A DNA stretch of 57,784 bases from Clostridiales bacterium. GTDB lineage: Bacteria; Bacillota; Clostridia; Christensenellales; Aristaeellaceae. The stretch covers positions 1 through 57,784 of the forward strand of contig SVGO01000003.1 in NCBI GenBank assembly GCA_015056305.1, given 5' to 3'. The notes below the pieces were generated by a model, which made no database searches, was not told the origin of the DNA, and saw only the letters and a program-made list of their open reading frames with translations. Positions 25,750 to 35,356 of the stretch are shown in pieces (position 1 is the stretch's first letter; every line of letters starts with the position of its first letter). The translations under genes and the position numbers were made by a program.

Positions 25750-25912
25750 GGGGATATTTTTACAAAACTGTCGAAACTGTCTTTTGCCCGGCAGACAGGT
25801 TGTATGGTTAATACAAAAATTGCGTTATGAATGTTTCTTCTGTGTCAATCCTGAAAATGCACGCCGCGCAGAGCAATATTGTCAAAGTATGCTACCCCTC
25901 GGACGATATCTG

Positions 25913-25921
25913 TGCTATAAT
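25913..25921 (+). promoter_or_regulatory. Extended -10 promoter of the transglutaminase-like gene
   Basis: TGCTATAAT, TATAAT at 25916-25921 with a TG extension; no -35 at the right distance. Confidence 0.55.
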
Positions 25922-25955
25922 GCTTACCATCTATTTCTTTACCGGAGGTGCGGCG

Positions 25956-27329
25956 ATGAACATTGAAATGTGCGTAAACTCCCTGAGCATGCCTCTGCCC
26001 GAGGATATCCTCAAGCGCAAATGGGCGGGCGACCTTGACGGCGCGGTGAAGGCGATCGACATGCGCCTTGAAAATGAGATGCCCGACATGCTGCGTGCGC
26101 GCCTTGTGTGCGAGAAGGAGCGCATCCGCCGCCTGCCCACGCAGTATCCCTGGAACCGCGCGCAGGCGCTCCAGAAGCTGCGCGAGCTGATCCATGTCGA
26201 TGTGACCGAGGAGGAATTCGATCGCCTGGAGCTGTCCGGCTGGGTGGATTTCATCTATTTAAATGGAGAGAAGCGCTACTTCGTGCGCTTCCACCGCAGC
26301 ATGCTTAAAAACGGCATGCTGGCCCATCTCACCGGCGAGAAGCCGAAGAAGGAAAATGCCTATCTGGACGAGATGATTGCCGAAATCCGTGAAAAGGGCG
26401 AACTGAAGCGTCGCATCACGCTCAGGACCAGCGTTTACGTGGATGAGGAGGCCTTCGTCCCCGGTGCGTATCTGGCGCATCTTCCCTTCCCGATCGAGGA
26501 TGCGCAGCAGGGCGACGTGCGCCTGCTTGCGGGCGATCCCGACGGCCTTGGCGATCCCTGCGCGCCGCAGCGCACGGCATGGTGGAAGCGCGATCTTAAC
26601 CAGTGGCGCAAGTTTGAGGCGACGTACAGCTATGTGAGCCATATCCGCTATGCCGATCCGCTGAATCAGCCGGCGCCTGCTGCGCCGCTGTATCCCTGCG
26701 CCGAGCCGACGGATGAGGATCTCGCGGAAAGCGGCGCGTATCTGCGCTTCACGCCGTATCTGCGTGCGCTTGCGCATGATCTGGCCGATGGGGAAGAGAC
26801 CGACGTGATGAAGGCGTGGCGCATTTATGAGTTCATCACCACGAAGATCAACTACACCTTCATGCGCGATTACTTCCAGTTTGACAATCACGGCGAGTAT
26901 TGCGCGGTGAACCTCAAGGGCGACTGCGGTCTGCAGGCGCTGCTGATGGTGATCCTGTGCCGCATCGCGGGCATTCCGGCGCGCTGGCAGAGCGGCATGT
27001 CCATTGATGAGGATTACATCGGCGGTCACGACTGGATGCAGTTCTATCTCAAGGGATGGGGCTGGGTCTTTGCCGATCCGAGCTACGGCGGCGGCGCATA
27101 CCGCGCGGGAAATTCTGTGCGCCATGCGTTCTACTTCGGCAATCTCGATCCCATGCGCCTGGCGGCCAACCGCGTCTATCAGGCCGAGATGGAGCCGAAA
27201 AAGGCGGCGCTGCGCGTGGATCCGTTTGACAACCAGTCCGGCGAGCTGGAGCGCGCGGGCGCCGGGTTGCCATTCACCATGCGCCAGCTGGACGGCGACG
27301 CGGATCTGATTTCCTTCGAAAATCTGTAA
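25956..27329 (+). CDS. Cytosolic transglutaminase-like protein
   Basis: A 457-residue protein with a transglutaminase/papain-like core near the C-terminus. The triad is visible: C324 in GDCGLQALLM, H358 in GGHDWMQFYL and D374 in VFADPSYGGG, in family order and spacing. The first 270 residues are a charged region I do not recognise; YEFITTKINYT just before the core is typical. There is no signal peptide, so it acts in the cytosol, perhaps as a peptidase or amidase on imported peptides or glycopeptides. ATG at 25956 has GGAGGTG upstream; the longer ATG at 25827 would lie before the promoter. It stands just upstream of the oligopeptide transporter operon. Confidence 0.8.
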   Translation: MNIEMCVNSLSMPLPEDILKRKWAGDLDGAVKAIDMRLENEMPDMLRARLVCEKERIRRLPTQYPWNRAQALQKLRELIHVDVTEEEFDRLELSGWVDFIYLNGEKRYFVRFHRSMLKNGMLAHLTGEKPKKENAYLDEMIAEIREKGELKRRITLRTSVYVDEEAFVPGAYLAHLPFPIEDAQQGDVRLLAGDPDGLGDPCAPQRTAWWKRDLNQWRKFEATYSYVSHIRYADPLNQPAPAAPLYPCAEPTDEDLAESGAYLRFTPYLRALAHDLADGEETDVMKAWRIYEFITTKINYTFMRDYFQFDNHGEYCAVNLKGDCGLQALLMVILCRIAGIPARWQSGMSIDEDYIGGHDWMQFYLKGWGWVFADPSYGGGAYRAGNSVRHAFYFGNLDPMRLAANRVYQAEMEPKKAALRVDPFDNQSGELERAGAGLPFTMRQLDGDADLISFENL

Positions 27330-27437
27330 ATAGCATTTTTGGCTTCTCTGTGGTGCATTTGGTTTATGTAAACAACGGAAGATGCGGCATTTTGGAAAAA
27401 ACACTTTGTGAAAAATGAAATTTATCCAAGGGAATGA

Positions 27438-27466
27438 TTGCATTTTTCTCCAAAGTATGATATTGT
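27438..27466 (+). promoter_or_regulatory. Promoter of the oligopeptide transporter operon
   Basis: TTGCAT (27438-27443), 17-base spacer, TATTGT (27461-27466), about 45 bases of leader. Confidence 0.6.
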
Positions 27467-27517
27467 AGCACAATACCAGCGTTATACGGCTGGAGAATCT
27501 GTTAAGGGGGAAATCAC

Positions 27518-29377
27518 ATGAAGAAAATGATGGCTTTTGTGCTGTGCCTGGCGATCGCCCTGAGCATGGTCATCATGCCTGCTGCTGCGGACAATGCGTA
27601 CCGCACGCTGTATTCCGGTGAATTCACTTCGCTCAACTACCTGACCACCGCGACCACCAACGAGTTCGCGATGGCTGCCAACGTCATCGATACCCTGGTC
27701 GAGTACGACAAGTACGGCCAGGTCCAGCCGTCTCTGGCCGAGAGCTGGGAGTATGACGAGGCGAACCTGACCTACACCTTCAAGCTCCGTGAGGATGCGA
27801 CCTGGGTGAAGGCCGACGGCACCGAGTATGCCAAGGTGACCGCCCATGACTTCGTGGCCGCTGCGAAGTACATCCTGGACGCCGCCAACGCCTCCTCCAC
27901 CGCCAATATCTTCTACTCCGTTATCGCGGGCGCCGAGGATTACTACCTGGGCACCAGCACCCCGGAAGAGGGCGCCGAGCCCTACCCGGTGATGGACTGG
28001 GAGACTGTCGGCGTCAAGGCGCTGGACGACTACACCCTGCAGTACACGCTGGTGGAGCCGGTCCCGTACTTCCTGTCCATGGTCACCTACGTCTGCTTCA
28101 TGCCGGTCAATGCCGACTTCCTCGCGGAAAAGGGCGCTGATTTCGGCGTGGCCACCAGCAACGAGAACCTGCTCTACAACGGCGCGTATGTGCTCTCCAC
28201 CTTCGAGCCGCAGCAGAAGCGTGTTTACACCAAGAACGCCGCCAACTGGGACGCCGACAACGTTCTGATCGAGACCATCGAGCAGACCTATAATAAGGAA
28301 GCGGCCACCATCTCTCCGGAGCTGTACAAGCGCGGCGACATCGATGATGCGTCTATCGACTCCACCATCGCTGCCGAGTGGCTCTCCGACGAGGCGACTG
28401 CCGACCTGATCCACCCGGTTCGCCAGAGCGGCTTCTACACCTACTTCTACGCGTTCAACTTCGATCCGCAGTTCGATGCGGCCTACGAGCCGGAGAACTG
28501 GAAGATCGCCGTGAACAACGAGAACTTCCGTAAGTCCATCTACGCCGGTCTGGACCGCGTCAAGGCGATGCTGGTCACCGATCCGGACAACCCCGAGGCT
28601 CTGATGTTCAACACCGTCACCCCGCCGGAGTTCGTCTCCATCGACGGTGTGGACTACACCGAGATGGGTGCGCTCGCTCCGATCACCGAGCTGGGCGTGG
28701 ATACCTTCAACGAGGAGGCCGCCCTGGCTTACAAGGCTGCCGCCGTCGAGGAGCTTCAGGCTGCCGGCGCGACCCTGCCGATCAAGATCCTGATGAGCTA
28801 CAACCCGAGCACCACCGGCTGGGCCGAGGAGTGCGTGGTTGTCGAGCAGCAGCTCGAGAGCCTGCTGGGCACCGATTACATCGACATCATGATCGAGGCC
28901 GGCCCGTCTTCCGGCTTCCTGGCTGAGGTTCGCCGCAGCGGCAAGTATGCGCTGCTCAAGTGCAACTGGGGCCCGGACTACGCCGACCCGAACACCTACA
29001 CCGATCCCTTCTATGACGGCACCTACAACTGGCCGGAGAAGGCGACCGAGTACAACGATGAGAACGGCAACAGCATCTACTACAACATGGTCGACGCTGC
29101 CCGCGCCGTCACGGCTGATCTGACCGAGCGCTATCTGGCGTATGCCGAGGCCGAGGCTTATCTGATCGAGAAGGCGTTCATCATTCCGTTCGGCTACGGC
29201 AACGGCGGCTACACCGCTTCCCGCCTCAACCCGTTCGAGAGCCAGTTCGCGCCGTTCGGCATTTCCAACGAGCGCTATAAGGGCCAGACCCTGCTGGAGA
29301 AGCCGATGAATACCGACGAGTACTTCGAGGCTTACGATCTGTGGGAAGAGGAGCGCGCGGCGCTGGCCGGCGAGTAA
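27518..29377 (+). CDS. Oligopeptide ABC transporter, solute-binding protein
   Basis: A 619-residue SBP_bac_5 (OppA/DppA-type) protein, somewhat longer than usual. The export signal MKKMMAFVLCLAIALSMVIM ends at PAAADNAYR. The only early cysteine lies inside the hydrophobic core, so there is no lipobox at the cleavage region. Fold landmarks are SLNYLTTATTNEFAMAANVI, VQPSLAESWEYDEANLTYTF, VTAHDFVAAAKYIL and KCNWGPDYADPNTYTDPF. AAGGGGG precedes the ATG. It leads a five-gene operon; strong hairpins follow it. Confidence 0.92.
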   Translation: MKKMMAFVLCLAIALSMVIMPAAADNAYRTLYSGEFTSLNYLTTATTNEFAMAANVIDTLVEYDKYGQVQPSLAESWEYDEANLTYTFKLREDATWVKADGTEYAKVTAHDFVAAAKYILDAANASSTANIFYSVIAGAEDYYLGTSTPEEGAEPYPVMDWETVGVKALDDYTLQYTLVEPVPYFLSMVTYVCFMPVNADFLAEKGADFGVATSNENLLYNGAYVLSTFEPQQKRVYTKNAANWDADNVLIETIEQTYNKEAATISPELYKRGDIDDASIDSTIAAEWLSDEATADLIHPVRQSGFYTYFYAFNFDPQFDAAYEPENWKIAVNNENFRKSIYAGLDRVKAMLVTDPDNPEALMFNTVTPPEFVSIDGVDYTEMGALAPITELGVDTFNEEAALAYKAAAVEELQAAGATLPIKILMSYNPSTTGWAEECVVVEQQLESLLGTDYIDIMIEAGPSSGFLAEVRRSGKYALLKCNWGPDYADPNTYTDPFYDGTYNWPEKATEYNDENGNSIYYNMVDAARAVTADLTERYLAYAEAEAYLIEKAFIIPFGYGNGGYTASRLNPFESQFAPFGISNERYKGQTLLEKPMNTDEYFEAYDLWEEERAALAGE

Positions 29378-29408
29378 TTTCCGGTTTTCTTTTCGTCGAT
29401 TGCAATTC

Positions 29409-29508
29409 GCCCGGGCGGCCATAGGCCGCCCGGGCTATCGTTGCGATTGGGCGCAATGGCTTTTTCTCCAGATGCAGAAAAGATTTGCTGAAGAAAAAGC
29501 CATTGTGC
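29409..29508 (+). other. Two intercistronic hairpins after the oligopeptide-binding-protein gene
   Basis: First, arms GCCCGGGCGGCC (29409-29420) and GGCCGCCCGGGC (29424-29435). Second, a 17-base arm pair at 29451-29467 and 29492-29508 with one G-U mismatch, around a 24-base loop. Neither has a U-tract after it, so mRNA stabilisation or attenuation is likelier than full termination. Confidence 0.65.
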
Positions 29509-29553
29509 GTATCCATTTGGTAGCACGTAAGAGAGTAAAGGTTGTGAAAGAAG

Positions 29554-30495
29554 ATGCTCAAGTATTCCCTCAAGAGACTGTCCTCCTCGTTTCTGACGCT
29601 GCTGATCATCATCTCGGTGGTCTTTATTTTGCTGCGCCAGATGCCGATCGAGGGCTATTTTGATAACTTTGAAAAGGCGGACCCGGCGATGATCCAGGCC
29701 AAGCTCAATCAGCTGGGCCTCAATGATCCGATCCCGGTACAGCTGTGGAACTTCCTCAAGGACCTCGTGCACGGCGATCTGGGTACATCTGCCCGCTACA
29801 GCGTGGGCGCGCCGATTGCCGATATCATCGCCAAGAAGGCTCCGCTGTCCATGAAGCTGGGCGTGCTGTCCATGGGCCTTGCGCTGCTGCTGGGCATTCC
29901 GCTGGGCGCGGCGATGGCCCGCAGGAAGGGCGGATTCTGGGATAAATTCGGCACGGTGTACATCGTGTTCATCAATGCCGTGCCCGCGGCCGTCTATCAC
30001 ATCTTCATTCAGCTTTACGGCACCAGCTTCCTGGGCATTCCGATGCTCTTTGACGAGAAGAATCTGATTACCTGGGTTCTGCCGGTGTGCTCCATGGCGC
30101 TGGGCAATACGGCGTATTATGCCATGTGGCTCAGGCGTTATATGGTCGACGAGATGAACAAGGATTATGTGCGTCTGGCGCGCGCCAAGGGCGTGTCCGG
30201 CCCGAACATCATGATGAAGCATGTGCTGCGCAATGCGTTCGTGCCGATGATCCAGTACATCCCGACCTCACTGCTCTACACCGTGTGCGGCTCCATCTAC
30301 ATCGAGTCGCTCTATTCCATCCCGGGCATGGGCGGTCTGCTGGTGGACGTCATCGGCCGTCAGGATAACCCGATGGTTCAGGCCATCGTCATGATCTACA
30401 GCTGTATCGGTATCGTGGGCCTTCTGCTGGGCGATCTGCTCATGGGCGTCATCGATCCGCGCATCAGCTTTGTGAAGAAGGAAGGTGCGCGCTGA
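29554..30495 (+). CDS. Oligopeptide ABC transporter, permease (OppB/DppB type)
   Basis: A 313-residue permease with about six membrane helices. It starts LKYSLKRLSSSFLTLLIIIS, has the DPIPVQLWNFLKDLVHGDLG stretch that follows TM1 in this family, the EAA-type loop YVRLARAKGVSGPNIMMKHV, and SIYIESLYSIPGMGGLLVDV. The Shine-Dalgarno is weak (AAAGG well upstream, GAAAGAAG adjacent), so initiation may depend on upstream structure. It forms the channel with OppC. Confidence 0.92.
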   Translation: MLKYSLKRLSSSFLTLLIIISVVFILLRQMPIEGYFDNFEKADPAMIQAKLNQLGLNDPIPVQLWNFLKDLVHGDLGTSARYSVGAPIADIIAKKAPLSMKLGVLSMGLALLLGIPLGAAMARRKGGFWDKFGTVYIVFINAVPAAVYHIFIQLYGTSFLGIPMLFDEKNLITWVLPVCSMALGNTAYYAMWLRRYMVDEMNKDYVRLARAKGVSGPNIMMKHVLRNAFVPMIQYIPTSLLYTVCGSIYIESLYSIPGMGGLLVDVIGRQDNPMVQAIVMIYSCIGIVGLLLGDLLMGVIDPRISFVKKEGAR

Positions 30496-30496
30496 T

Positions 30497-31918
30497 ATGC
30501 TGAGCATCAAGGAAAGCAAGAGCAAAAAGCTGGAGGCGGCGCTCGCCGAGCAGCTCAAGCGTGATCTGGACGAGCAGATCGAAAACGAGGACGAGCTCTT
30601 TGTGGTCGCCGAGTATGACGAGGCGGCCGGCGAGAAGACCGGCTATTCCAATTACTCCTACTGGCGCTCCACGGTGCAGGTTTTTCTCAAGAACAAGGTG
30701 GCTGTGTTTTTGCTGATCGTGCTGGCGTCTCTGCTGGCGTTCACGTTCATCCAGCCGCATCTGCCGGGCCAGTATCCGGCGAACCTGATCAACAACAATC
30801 CGCAGACCGGCAAGCAGCTCTCTAACGTGCCGCCGAGCCTGACGACCGTCATGGTCACCGCGCCGGCGGGCACCGAACTCAACGCCGCGCCCGTCAAGAA
30901 CGCCGAGGGCTGGTATGCCGTGGACAACGTGCACGAGAGCCTCAAGGCGCGCACCAAGTTCGACCTCGTCGAGTATGGCGAGCAGTGGTGCAAGATCGAA
31001 TACAAGGGCAAGACCGGCTACGTCAAGAACAATTTCCAGACGAAGCTCAAGCTGCCGGACGATCCGACCGCCGTGCCGTATGAGAGCCGCTCCAACTTCA
31101 AGCTGGAGATGTACATGCAGCCGGTGGACTACACCAACAACGGCACCTCGCTCTACGTGGAGGAGAGCTTCCTGACCCTCGGCGAGAAGGGCATGGCTGT
31201 GGCCAGCGCCGATGCGCCGCTGCGCGTGCTGCCCAGCGAGAACGCCTTCTGGTTCGGCACCAACAACATCGGTCAGGACCTGTGGGCGCGCGTGTGGAGC
31301 GGCACCAGAACCAGCCTTGCCATCGGCTTCATCGTCGCGTTCTTCGAGGCGCTCATCGGCATCACCATCGGCGTGCTTTGGGGCTATGTCCGCAAGCTCG
31401 ACCGCATCCTCACCGAGGTTTATAACGTGCTGGATAACATCCCGCAGACGATCATCCTCATCCTGATTTCCTATATCCTGCGTCCGGGCTTCGGCACGCT
31501 GGTGTTCGCGATGTGCCTGACCTGCTGGCTGGGCATGGCGCGCTTCATCCGCAATCAGATCGTCATCATCCGCGACCGCGATTACAACCTTGCCTCCCGC
31601 TGCCTGGGCACCGGCACGGCCAAGATCATCATGAAGAACCTGCTGCCGTATCTGGTGTCGGTCATCATGCTGCGTCTGGCGTTGTCCATCCCGTCTGCGA
31701 TCGGCAACGAGGTGTTCATCACCTATATCGGTCTGGGTCTGCCGGTGGATATGCCGTCCCTGGGCAACCTGATCAACGAGGGCCGCAAGCTCGTCACCTC
31801 CGAGACGCTGCGCTATCAGCTGATCTTCCCGGCGATCGTGCTCTCTGTTGTGACCATTTCCTTCTATATCATCGGCAACGCCTTCGCGGACGCCGCCGAT
31901 CCCAAGAATCACGTCTAA
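30497..31918 (+). CDS. Oligopeptide ABC transporter, permease (OppC/DppC type) with a large SH3-like extracellular insertion
   Basis: At 473 residues it is about 170 longer than ordinary OppC. After a charged N-terminal 60 residues and TM1 (about 62-84), a 160-residue extracytoplasmic loop is inserted before the family landmark WFGTNNIGQDLWARVWSGTR near 250. Residues 117-180 within the loop look like a bacterial SH3 domain (GTELNAAPVKN, GEQWCKIEYKGKTGYVKN). The remaining helices and the EAA loop NLASRCLGTGTAKIIMKNLL are normal. ATG at 30497, one base after the oppB stop, has AAGGTG upstream; the GTG at 30485 is less likely. The insert might contact peptidoglycan or the binding protein. Confidence 0.88.
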   Translation: MLSIKESKSKKLEAALAEQLKRDLDEQIENEDELFVVAEYDEAAGEKTGYSNYSYWRSTVQVFLKNKVAVFLLIVLASLLAFTFIQPHLPGQYPANLINNNPQTGKQLSNVPPSLTTVMVTAPAGTELNAAPVKNAEGWYAVDNVHESLKARTKFDLVEYGEQWCKIEYKGKTGYVKNNFQTKLKLPDDPTAVPYESRSNFKLEMYMQPVDYTNNGTSLYVEESFLTLGEKGMAVASADAPLRVLPSENAFWFGTNNIGQDLWARVWSGTRTSLAIGFIVAFFEALIGITIGVLWGYVRKLDRILTEVYNVLDNIPQTIILILISYILRPGFGTLVFAMCLTCWLGMARFIRNQIVIIRDRDYNLASRCLGTGTAKIIMKNLLPYLVSVIMLRLALSIPSAIGNEVFITYIGLGLPVDMPSLGNLINEGRKLVTSETLRYQLIFPAIVLSVVTISFYIIGNAFADAADPKNHV

Positions 31919-31934
31919 AGGAGGTTAAGCGAAG

Positions 31935-32975
31935 ATGGAAACTCCCATTCTTTCGGTTCGCGATCTGAACATCAAGTTCAATCTGCGCGGCCGCACGCTG
32001 CATGCGCTGCGCGATGTGTCGCTTGACCTGTATAAGGGCGAGAGCCTGGCGATCGTCGGCGAGTCCGGCTCGGGCAAGTCGGTCTTCGTCAAGAGCTTCA
32101 TGGGTCTGCTGGATGCCAACGGCTGGATCGACAGCGGCGAGATTCTCTACAATGGCGAGGACCTGACGAAATATAAGAACGAGAAGCAGTGGCTGGGCGT
32201 GCGCGGCAAGCAGATCGCCATGGTCCTCCAGGACCCGATGACCAGCCTGAACCCGCTCAAGACCATCGGCGCACAGATCATGGAAGCCATTGAGCTGCAT
32301 CAGAATCTGCACGGCGAGGCTGCGCGCAAGGAGATGCTCTCTGTCCTCACCGACGTTGGCATCACCGATCCGGAGCGCCGCGCCAAGCAGTATCCGCATG
32401 AGTTCTCCGGCGGCATGCGTCAGCGCGTGGTCATCGCTATCGCCGTGGCCTGCCGTCCGCAGATTCTCATCTGCGACGAGCCGACAACCGCGCTGGACGT
32501 GACCATCCAGGCGCAGATCCTCAGCCTGATCCGCCAGCTCAAAGAAAAGTACAACCTGACCACCATCTACATCACGCACGATCTGGGCGTCGTCGCCAAT
32601 GTGGCGGACCGCATCGCGGTCATGTACGCGGGTGATATCGTGGAGATTGGCCTGTGCGAGGAGGTCTTCTACGATCCCAAGCATCCGTATACCTGGGCGC
32701 TTCTGTCCTCCCTGCCGCAGCTGGGCGTGAAGGGCGAGCCGCTCTATTCCATCCACGGCACGCCGCCGAACCTGTTCAACGAGGTCAAAGGCGACGCGTT
32801 CGCGCCGCGCAATCCGCAGGCGCTCAAGATCGACTTTGTCAAGCGCCCGCCGTACTTTGAGGTCAGCCCGACGCACAAAGCGCGAACCTGGCTGCTGGAT
32901 CCGCGCGCGCCGAAGATCGAGCCGCCGGAGGCTGTGCGCAAGCTCGCTACGGAAGGAGTGAAGGGTTATGCCTGA
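31935..32975 (+). CDS. Oligopeptide ABC transporter, ATP-binding protein (OppD type)
   Basis: A 346-residue ATPase. Walker A is GESGSGKSV, signature [19 protein letters not shown], Walker [15 protein letters not shown], switch [14 protein letters not shown]. The C-terminal oligopeptide-transporter extension is visible ([13 protein letters not shown], then [20 protein letters not shown]), but the cysteines common in that extension are missing. AAAGGAGG precedes the ATG. It overlaps oppF by 8 bases. Confidence 0.93.
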   Translation: METPILSVRDLNIKFNLRGRTLHALRDVSLDLYKGESLAIVGESGSGKSVFVKSFMGLLDANGWIDSGEILYNGEDLTKYKNEKQWLGVRGKQIAMVLQDPMTSLNPLKTIGAQIMEAIELHQNLHGEAARKEMLSVLTDVGITDPERRAKQYPHEFSGGMRQRVVIAIAVACRPQILICDEPTTALDVTIQAQILSLIRQLKEKYNLTTIYITHDLGVVANVADRIAVMYAGDIVEIGLCEEVFYDPKHPYTWALLSSLPQLGVKGEPLYSIHGTPPNLFNEVKGDAFAPRNPQALKIDFVKRPPYFEVSPTHKARTWLLDPRAPKIEPPEAVRKLATEGVKGYA

Positions 32976-33903
32976 GAACAGAGAAGTGCTTCTGTCCGTC
33001 AAGGATATGTCCATCTGCTTTGGCAAGGGCAAGAACCTTTTCAAAGCCGTGAACAATGTGAGCTTTGACATTTTCAAGGGCGAGACGTTTGGTCTGGTCG
33101 GCGAGTCCGGCTCGGGCAAGACCACTATCGGCCGCGCGATCATCCGCATCAACCCGACCACGTCCGGCGACGTGATCTTCAAGGGCCAGAAGATCAACGG
33201 CAAAATTTCGAAGGAGCTCGACCGCAGGGTCACCCGCGAGATCCAGATGATCTTCCAGGATCCGATGGCCTCGCTCAACGAGCGCGCCAAGGTCGACTAT
33301 ATCGTTTCCGAGGGCCTGCTCAATGGCGAGAAGATCTCCGAGAGTGAGCGCAAGGCGCGCGTGGAGAAGGCACTCTCCGAGGTCGGCCTGCTGCCGGAGT
33401 TTGCCAGCCGATTCCCGCACGAATTCTCGGGCGGCCAGCGTCAGCGCATCGGCGTGGCCCGCGCGCTGATCATGCAGCCGGATTTCATTATCGCTGACGA
33501 GCCGATCTCCGCGCTGGATGTGTCCATCCGCGCGCAGGTGCTCAATCTGCTTTCCGTTCTGCAGAAGGAGCGAGGCCTGACTTATCTGTTTATTTCTCAT
33601 GACCTGTCCGTCATGCGCTTCATCTGCGACCGCATCGCCGTGATTCACAAGGGCGTGCTCGTGGAGCTGGCCGAGACGGAGAAGCTCTTTGCCCATCCGC
33701 TGCATCCGTATACCCGCGCGCTGCTCTCCGCCATTCCGCTGCCGGACCCGGCGAGGGAGAAGAACAAGGTGCTCGAGGTCTACGACCCGACGCAGCACGA
33801 CTACAGCGTTGACAAGCCGAGCTGGGTGGAGATCGAGGAAGGCCACATGGTCTGGGGCAACGAGAAGGAACTCAATACTTACCGCGAAATGCTGAAAGCA
33901 TGA
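32968..33903 (+). CDS. Oligopeptide ABC transporter, ATP-binding protein (OppF type)
   Basis: A 311-residue ATPase pairing with OppD. Walker [16 protein letters not shown]-loop [14 protein letters not shown], signature [15 protein letters not shown], Walker [20 protein letters not shown], switch [12 protein letters not shown]. The C-terminal extension is short. It is the last gene of the operon, closed by the terminator at 33908-33941. Confidence 0.93.
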   Translation: MPENREVLLSVKDMSICFGKGKNLFKAVNNVSFDIFKGETFGLVGESGSGKTTIGRAIIRINPTTSGDVIFKGQKINGKISKELDRRVTREIQMIFQDPMASLNERAKVDYIVSEGLLNGEKISESERKARVEKALSEVGLLPEFASRFPHEFSGGQRQRIGVARALIMQPDFIIADEPISALDVSIRAQVLNLLSVLQKERGLTYLFISHDLSVMRFICDRIAVIHKGVLVELAETEKLFAHPLHPYTRALLSAIPLPDPAREKNKVLEVYDPTQHDYSVDKPSWVEIEEGHMVWGNEKELNTYREMLKA

Positions 33904-33907
33904 CCAT

Positions 33908-33941
33908 AAGGCGGCCGTATGCAACATGCGGCTGCCTTTTT
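33908..33941 (+). terminator. Terminator of the oligopeptide operon
   Basis: Stem AAGGC, GCCG and ATG pairing CAT, CGGC and GCC-TT around CAA, followed by TTTTT. Confidence 0.85.
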
Positions 33942-33967
33942 ATATGATTCTCAAATTGAGTTAAACC

Positions 33968-34037
33968 TGCGCGAAGCGAAGAAGGGAGTCTGAGGGACTG
34001 GTCCCTCAGATGGGGTTTGGGGCGATAGCCCCAACGT
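33968..34037 (+). repeat. Family A twin-hairpin repeat
   Basis: Header GCGCGAAGCGAAGAAGG, hairpin 1 arms CTGAGGGAC/GTCCCTCAG around TG, hairpin 2 arms TTGGGGC/GCCCCAA around GATA, ending CGT. Downstream, GTATTC (34077-34082) and GAATAC (34090-34095) flank a short spacer just before the alr ribosome site. Confidence 0.75.
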
Positions 34038-34109
34038 ATCTCTTAAGTGCATTTAGCGCAAATCCATTTGAGATCAGTATTCATTCGAAGAATACGAGGA
34101 GAGAGAAGC

Positions 34110-35255
34110 ATGAATATCTCCTGTGAAGAAGCAATCTCCCGCTGCTGGGCCGAGGTAGACCTGACGCAGTTGGCGACGAACTACAAAAACGCGCTGGCGC
34201 ATCTTGCGGACGGCACGCAGCTCATCTGCGTGCTCAAGGCGGACGCCTACGGCCTTGGCGCAAAGGCGGTGGCGCGCAGGCTCTGGCAGGAGGGGCAGCG
34301 GATGTTCGCCGTCGCTTCCTACAACGAGGCGGCGCAGATCCGCCGCGCGCTGCCGGATAGCGAGGTGCTGGTGCTCGGCCTTTGCGGCAGGGCGCAGCTG
34401 GAAAAGGCGATCGATGCAGGCTTGCTGCTGACCGTGTTTTCTGAGAAATATGCGCGCGAGGTGATTGCTGCAGCGAAGGCTGCCCAAAAGCCTGCACGTG
34501 TGCATGTGAAGATCGAGACCGGCCTCAACCGCATCGGCCTGGCGCCGGAGACTGCGGCGGACGTGATCGCGGCGATGAACGAGAGCGGCGTGATCAGGCT
34601 GGAAGGCTTGTTCACGCATCTGGCGCTGCGCGATAAGGCGAGCGACAGGCTTCAGCTGGATCGGCTTGCGGGCGTGCGCGACGCGCTGCTCGCGCGCGGC
34701 ATTCGCATTCCGATGGTGCATGCGCTGGACAGCATCGGCATGGTGCGCTATCCCGAGGATCACATGGACGCCGTACGCACGGGCGCATGGCTCTACGGCG
34801 TGTATCCGCGCGGCTATGCGCATCCCGAAGAGAGCCGTCTTGCGATCACGGTCAAGGCGCGCATCGCGCAGCTGCATCGCGTGGCGGCGGGCGAGTGTCT
34901 GGGCTACGACGAGACGCATCCCGTTGCGCGCGAGAGTGTCGTGGCGACGCTGTCCTGCGGTTACATCGACGGCTATCCGCGCCTGAACAGCGTGGGCGAG
35001 GTGGAGGTCTGCGGCAGACGCGCGCCGGTGGTCGGCCTCGTGTGCATGGATCAGATGATGGTCGACGTGACGGACATCCCCGAGGCCCAGGAGGACGACG
35101 AGGTGATCCTGCTGGGCGGGTCCATCGGCGTGGACGAATATGCGCAGTGGGGCAAGCTCAACAGAAACGAATCCCTCGCGCGCACGGGACAGCGCGTGCC
35201 GAGGGTCTACATCGAAAACGGCAAGGTCGTCGACGTGACGGAGACGATGGAGTAA
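34110..35255 (+). CDS. alr: Alanine racemase
   Basis: PLP enzyme interconverting L- and D-alanine, needed for peptidoglycan or for using imported D-alanine. The 381-residue length is normal. K43 in VLKADAYGLGA binds PLP; Y266 in CLGYDETH is the expected second catalytic base; CGYIDGYPR and VGLVCMDQMMVDVTD are family signatures. ATG at 34110 has GAGGAG 8 bases upstream; the earlier ATG at 34047 has none. It lies between an oligopeptide transporter and two peptidase-like genes, which fits a catabolic or salvage role. Confidence 0.95.
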   Translation: MNISCEEAISRCWAEVDLTQLATNYKNALAHLADGTQLICVLKADAYGLGAKAVARRLWQEGQRMFAVASYNEAAQIRRALPDSEVLVLGLCGRAQLEKAIDAGLLLTVFSEKYAREVIAAAKAAQKPARVHVKIETGLNRIGLAPETAADVIAAMNESGVIRLEGLFTHLALRDKASDRLQLDRLAGVRDALLARGIRIPMVHALDSIGMVRYPEDHMDAVRTGAWLYGVYPRGYAHPEESRLAITVKARIAQLHRVAAGECLGYDETHPVARESVVATLSCGYIDGYPRLNSVGEVEVCGRRAPVVGLVCMDQMMVDVTDIPEAQEDDEVILLGGSIGVDEYAQWGKLNRNESLARTGQRVPRVYIENGKVVDVTETME

Positions 35256-35331
35256 GGGGCGATCGGGGACGCCGTCCCCGAACCCCTGCTGGGGATGCAA
35301 TCCCCAGGCCCCTTCTTCGCTTCGCGGCGGC
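35256..35331 (-). repeat. Family A twin-hairpin repeat, inverted
   Basis: On the minus strand: header GCCGCGAAGCGAAGAAGG, hairpin 1 arms CTGGGGA/TCCCCAG around TTGCA, hairpin 2 arms TCGGGGAC/GTCCCCGA around GGC. It abuts the alr stop codon. Confidence 0.7.
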
Positions 35332-35356
35332 ATGATGCAAGTTTGGAGGAAATAAG

